This document shows positions 61,098 to 64,000 of a stretch of DNA of 64,000 bases, in pieces. Position 1 is the stretch's first letter, and the number at the start of each line of letters is the position of its first letter. The position numbers were made by a program, and so were the translations under genes. The stretch is from Jaltomata sinuosa (taxonomy: Eukaryota > Streptophyta > Magnoliopsida > Solanales > Solanaceae). The stretch lies in assembly GCA_003996215.1 (NCBI GenBank), contig QJPP01000277.1, positions 186,001 to 250,000 of the forward strand, in the 5' to 3' direction. The notes under the pieces are model-generated. The model was not told the DNA's origin, did no database searches, and saw only the letters and a list, made by a program, of their open reading frames with translations.

Positions 61098-63839
61098 TGT
61101 TACACCTCAAACTAGGGGAGGCGCGACTAACACTCTATACCTTACTCAATGGAGTTAGCTACTGAAATATACTAGCTGACTAAGCTATTGGCCCAAAAGG
61201 TCGGGCAACACAACATATGAAATACGAAGCCTGGACTGTTAAGGTCATAACCTGAATAACAACAAGTCATATCGACAAAGGTAGATAAGCCAAAAATAAT
61301 AAAGTACTGGCTGGCCAACAAGGCCGCAACTGAAGACATACATACATACATATATATACATGCCAAGCCTATGGGGCTGGAGATTGAAAGCTGCAAAACA
61401 AAACCCAAAATACTGTGTTCACAATAGCCTCTAAGAGTGTCCTAAGTACTGGTCGGGACAAGGCCCCAACTATACCCAAACTGTACAACACAAGTAAATA
61501 TCCTATGATAGCTCCAAGAAAAGGTGGAGCTTACCAACTCATAACTAAACCTTGAATTTTAGCGGAGGGATCGATCAGAATCCCTACTTGGATCTGCACA
61601 CATAAAATAAAAATGCAGCATCCCCTTGCAATAAGAAGTCAGTACGAATAAAAATATACTGGTTTGTAAGGTCGAAAGTAGAATCATAAGTAGCTGTTGT
61701 AAAAAGGGTAATAGAGATACGACCTGAAACTGAAACTCTATTAGCTTCCATGGCTGACATCTGACCTTATAGTAATCAAATATGTATGGTATGATCATAT
61801 AATCGTATATCATGAATACATATATATATATATGTATATATATATATAGAAAAATGAAAATGCATATCATACCCAATAAAATATTAGCAATGATGGTGTC
61901 TTCTGGTAGCTAACCGACATCATATTTGCCAACTTGTGTCCATCTGTATCTCATACGTATAAGTATAGGTAATAGGCCTCATACCTCTAAATTATAGCTC
62001 GGGAGTTGGAATGCATATCATGTCATGTCATGTAATGCATATATGCTACCATAATCATGTTGCCAATCTTGGCCCGCTGGTACTTCTTATTCGCATAATT
62101 TTGTAATCACTTTCGTGTAACATGTAAATCCCTCGAAGAACCTCATATTCTTTTAGAATAAACTTGAACACTTAACTCGACTTTAGAAAGGTAACTTAAA
62201 TCTATGGATGTTCAAAGAGCTTAAGATGCTTCACTTAGTTTCCATATATGTTTCCTTAACAGTTTACAAAAAGAAAGTATTTCAAAAATCATGTTCTTTA
62301 GTAGTTTAAACATATAAGCTACATTTGAGAGTTTTGGAAATTGATATATTATTTTAATATTTTCCAAAAAATACTTTAGCAAGAAAGGAGGACTGCTTGC
62401 AAATTTTTAATGTTCTTTCATAATATTCTTAAGTCAGAACATCCAAAGAAGAATAAGAATTCATACATATGGACATAAATTCAAGGAAGTCGACAAAATG
62501 ACATATAAATGTCGAATAACCTATATAACCGAATGAGTGAAATATCAACATAATAGAATCATAAAAATACTTCAGCTGCAATCCCAATGCCTTTCACAAA
62601 AGGTCTTTCTAGTAATAGAATAGTAAAATATCGTATTTGATGATTTAAGAGTTTTCTAAAGTTCATGCTCAAAGAAAGGACGAAGCTTAGCCTTAACATA
62701 CCTTTCAAATGAAGCCTCAAAGATGTCGCTAGGAAGCTCAAACAACCTACGGTAATGCAACAATTGGTAGAATTAATAAGACTGCAAGAATGAGTCATAC
62801 CCAATTGATAAGGCGTTAAGGTCATCACTATGACCAGCCCACATTAACTCAACAAATGATATTATAATCTCTACCAAACCAACATCTAATAACCACAACA
62901 ATGAGTTATAAACATCTCACAACAACGGCGAGCTTCTGAGGCAAAATAACAAGGCGTACTTCATGATGTTTAATCCAACAACCATCATACGCGACTCCGA
63001 TAAGAAGCACCAACACCCATTCCGTCTAACACCTTAACACCATAAATATACAGCAGTGAAAACCCAACTCAATAAGATAAAATGGCTGCGAGGATCCATG
63101 ATATTTAAAATACTACTTTGTGGCTCGAAAATCTATAAAAATGATACTAGAATATGGAATTATGAAGAAGGATTATAGGGAGTAGATTACCTTGAGAAAA
63201 GGATCTGAAATACCAAGATAAACGAGATATTTCTTTACAGTAACAACAACCAATGACAAAATTGATGAGAAAACTATACCACAATGATGAGCTCGCTACG
63301 TAGAGCAACTTTTGTTAAACTTCTGAGTTGAAAGCACCAACTCCCATGGAGGATTTAGGGGATTTTTCTCTGAATTTTATGGGTTTTTAGTCATGTTATA
63401 TGGATTAAAAATGAAAGAGGTGGTGTTTTATAAAGCACCACCGACTTTGGGGGTAGGGGGACCCACCTTGAGGTGCCTGCTTATGCAGTCTCACAAAAAT
63501 GCATCTCTATATTCTGAAGTCGTATGAATGGATGGTTTAGTGAGTTAGAAATTAAACTTGTAAAATTTTGATTTTGTAGATCGGAGGCTCACTAATTTTG
63601 TATATATTGAGAGAAAAGCTTTGAGATATTTCACCCAAAGTTTTAGAGAATCTCTTAACAGAATTTACAATAACTTTTGTCGACTTTTATTTTACAACTT
63701 GCTTGACCTCAAAACTTAATATACAACCATTATACAATTAAAATACCTCATAAAACATCCTTTCTCACATATTAAGCACTCCTAGTATTATCCTGAAAGA
63801 ATGGGTTAATTTAAATGTTTGAACGGATGGGATGTTACA
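61098..63839 (-). repeat. Element E 5' LTR
   Basis: Direct copy of 43957-46678. Starts TGTTACACCTC and ends GATGTTACA on the plus strand. It carries an AT dinucleotide run at about 61819-61852. Confidence 0.9.
61819..61852. repeat. AT microsatellite
   Basis: Mostly alternating AT with one interruption (ATGTAT). It is expanded relative to the same place in the 3' LTR (about 44693-44702). Confidence 0.85.
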
Positions 63840-63844
63840 ATATT

Positions 63845-64000
63845 ATCATTCATTATGGGATCGGGTACCATGCTGGTACAAGTTGAATTAATTAGCTATT
63901 TATGAGATCAAGTACCACGCCGATATGAATTGATATTGCGCCAATGGGAAATAGTTTTGATGGGTTCATGGACCTTGGTGTATCCTCTACAGGTCATGGC
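63845..64000 (+). repeat. Host LTR, fragment 3 (runs off the window)
   Basis: Continues fragment 2 after element E. Contains GATCGGGTACCATGCTGGTA with the hairpin GTACCA-TGC-TGGTAC, then a second, degenerate unit (AAGTACCACGCCGATATG). CATGGACCTTGGTGTATCCT onward resembles element C's LTR near 30020-30060 in reverse. Confidence 0.75.

Larger units (their letters stand above)
43957..63839 (-). mobile_element. Element E: Ty3-gypsy chromovirus, interrupted by element D
   Basis: LTRs at 43957-46678 and 61098-63839, a perfect 5-bp target duplication ATATT (43952-43956 and 63840-63844), a primer site at 61082-61093 and a polypurine tract at 46679-46693. Pol is on the minus strand and is split by element D between RT and RNase H. 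By eye about 18 of the first 110 LTR bases differ, so it is older than element B. It is heavily decayed. Confidence 0.92.

Overview
This window is plant repeat DNA, most likely pericentromeric heterochromatin from a dicot. Solanaceae is my best guess. The evidence is several Ty3-gypsy elements whose C-termini look like the chromodomain of the Tekay/Del lineage, an RTE-type LINE with a 3' end of the kind common in Solanaceae, and Stowaway- and Harbinger-like DNA elements. I see no intact host gene, tRNA, rRNA or CRISPR array. Every large reading frame belongs to a retrotransposon and is broken.

Layout, left half. A Ty1-copia gag relic (minus strand, positions 1-66 and 8827-9217) is split by element A (67-8826, plus). 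A has 2.35-2.38 kb LTRs, no gag or pol, and a decayed antisense reading frame (4284-5294, minus). Upstream of the copia gag lies possible copia leader/LTR sequence (9218-9672 and 23013-23486). That stretch is split by a Harbinger-like element (9676-23009, terminal inverted repeats, TTA duplication), which is itself split by gypsy element B (10723-22864, minus, perfect GTGCA duplication). B carries a nearly collinear gag-pol.

Middle. 23487-29136 is AT-rich intergenic sequence with small foldback and MITE-like repeats. They include a Stowaway-like element (24624-24869) and a long inverted repeat built of GATGTATC units (about 27771-28159).

Layout, right half. A plus-strand gypsy LTR ('host LTR', 29137-29344, 42788-43956, 63845-64000) has taken two insertions. 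The first is element C (29345-42787, minus), of the same LTR family, whose reverse-transcriptase region is interrupted by an RTE LINE (34007-38062, plus). The second is element E (43957-63839, minus, perfect ATATT duplication), whose pol is interrupted by element D (48875-58494, plus).

The genes do not work together as a pathway; they are independent, inactive copies. The parts of most interest are element A (no gag/pol but a long antisense frame), the hairpin motif GTACCA-N3/4-TGGTAC shared by the LTRs of A and the host LTR, the head-to-head LTR palindrome at 42787/42788, and the foldback minisatellite. I found no convincing new biological system. LTR boundaries, target-site duplications and primer binding sites were located by eye and may be off by a few bases.
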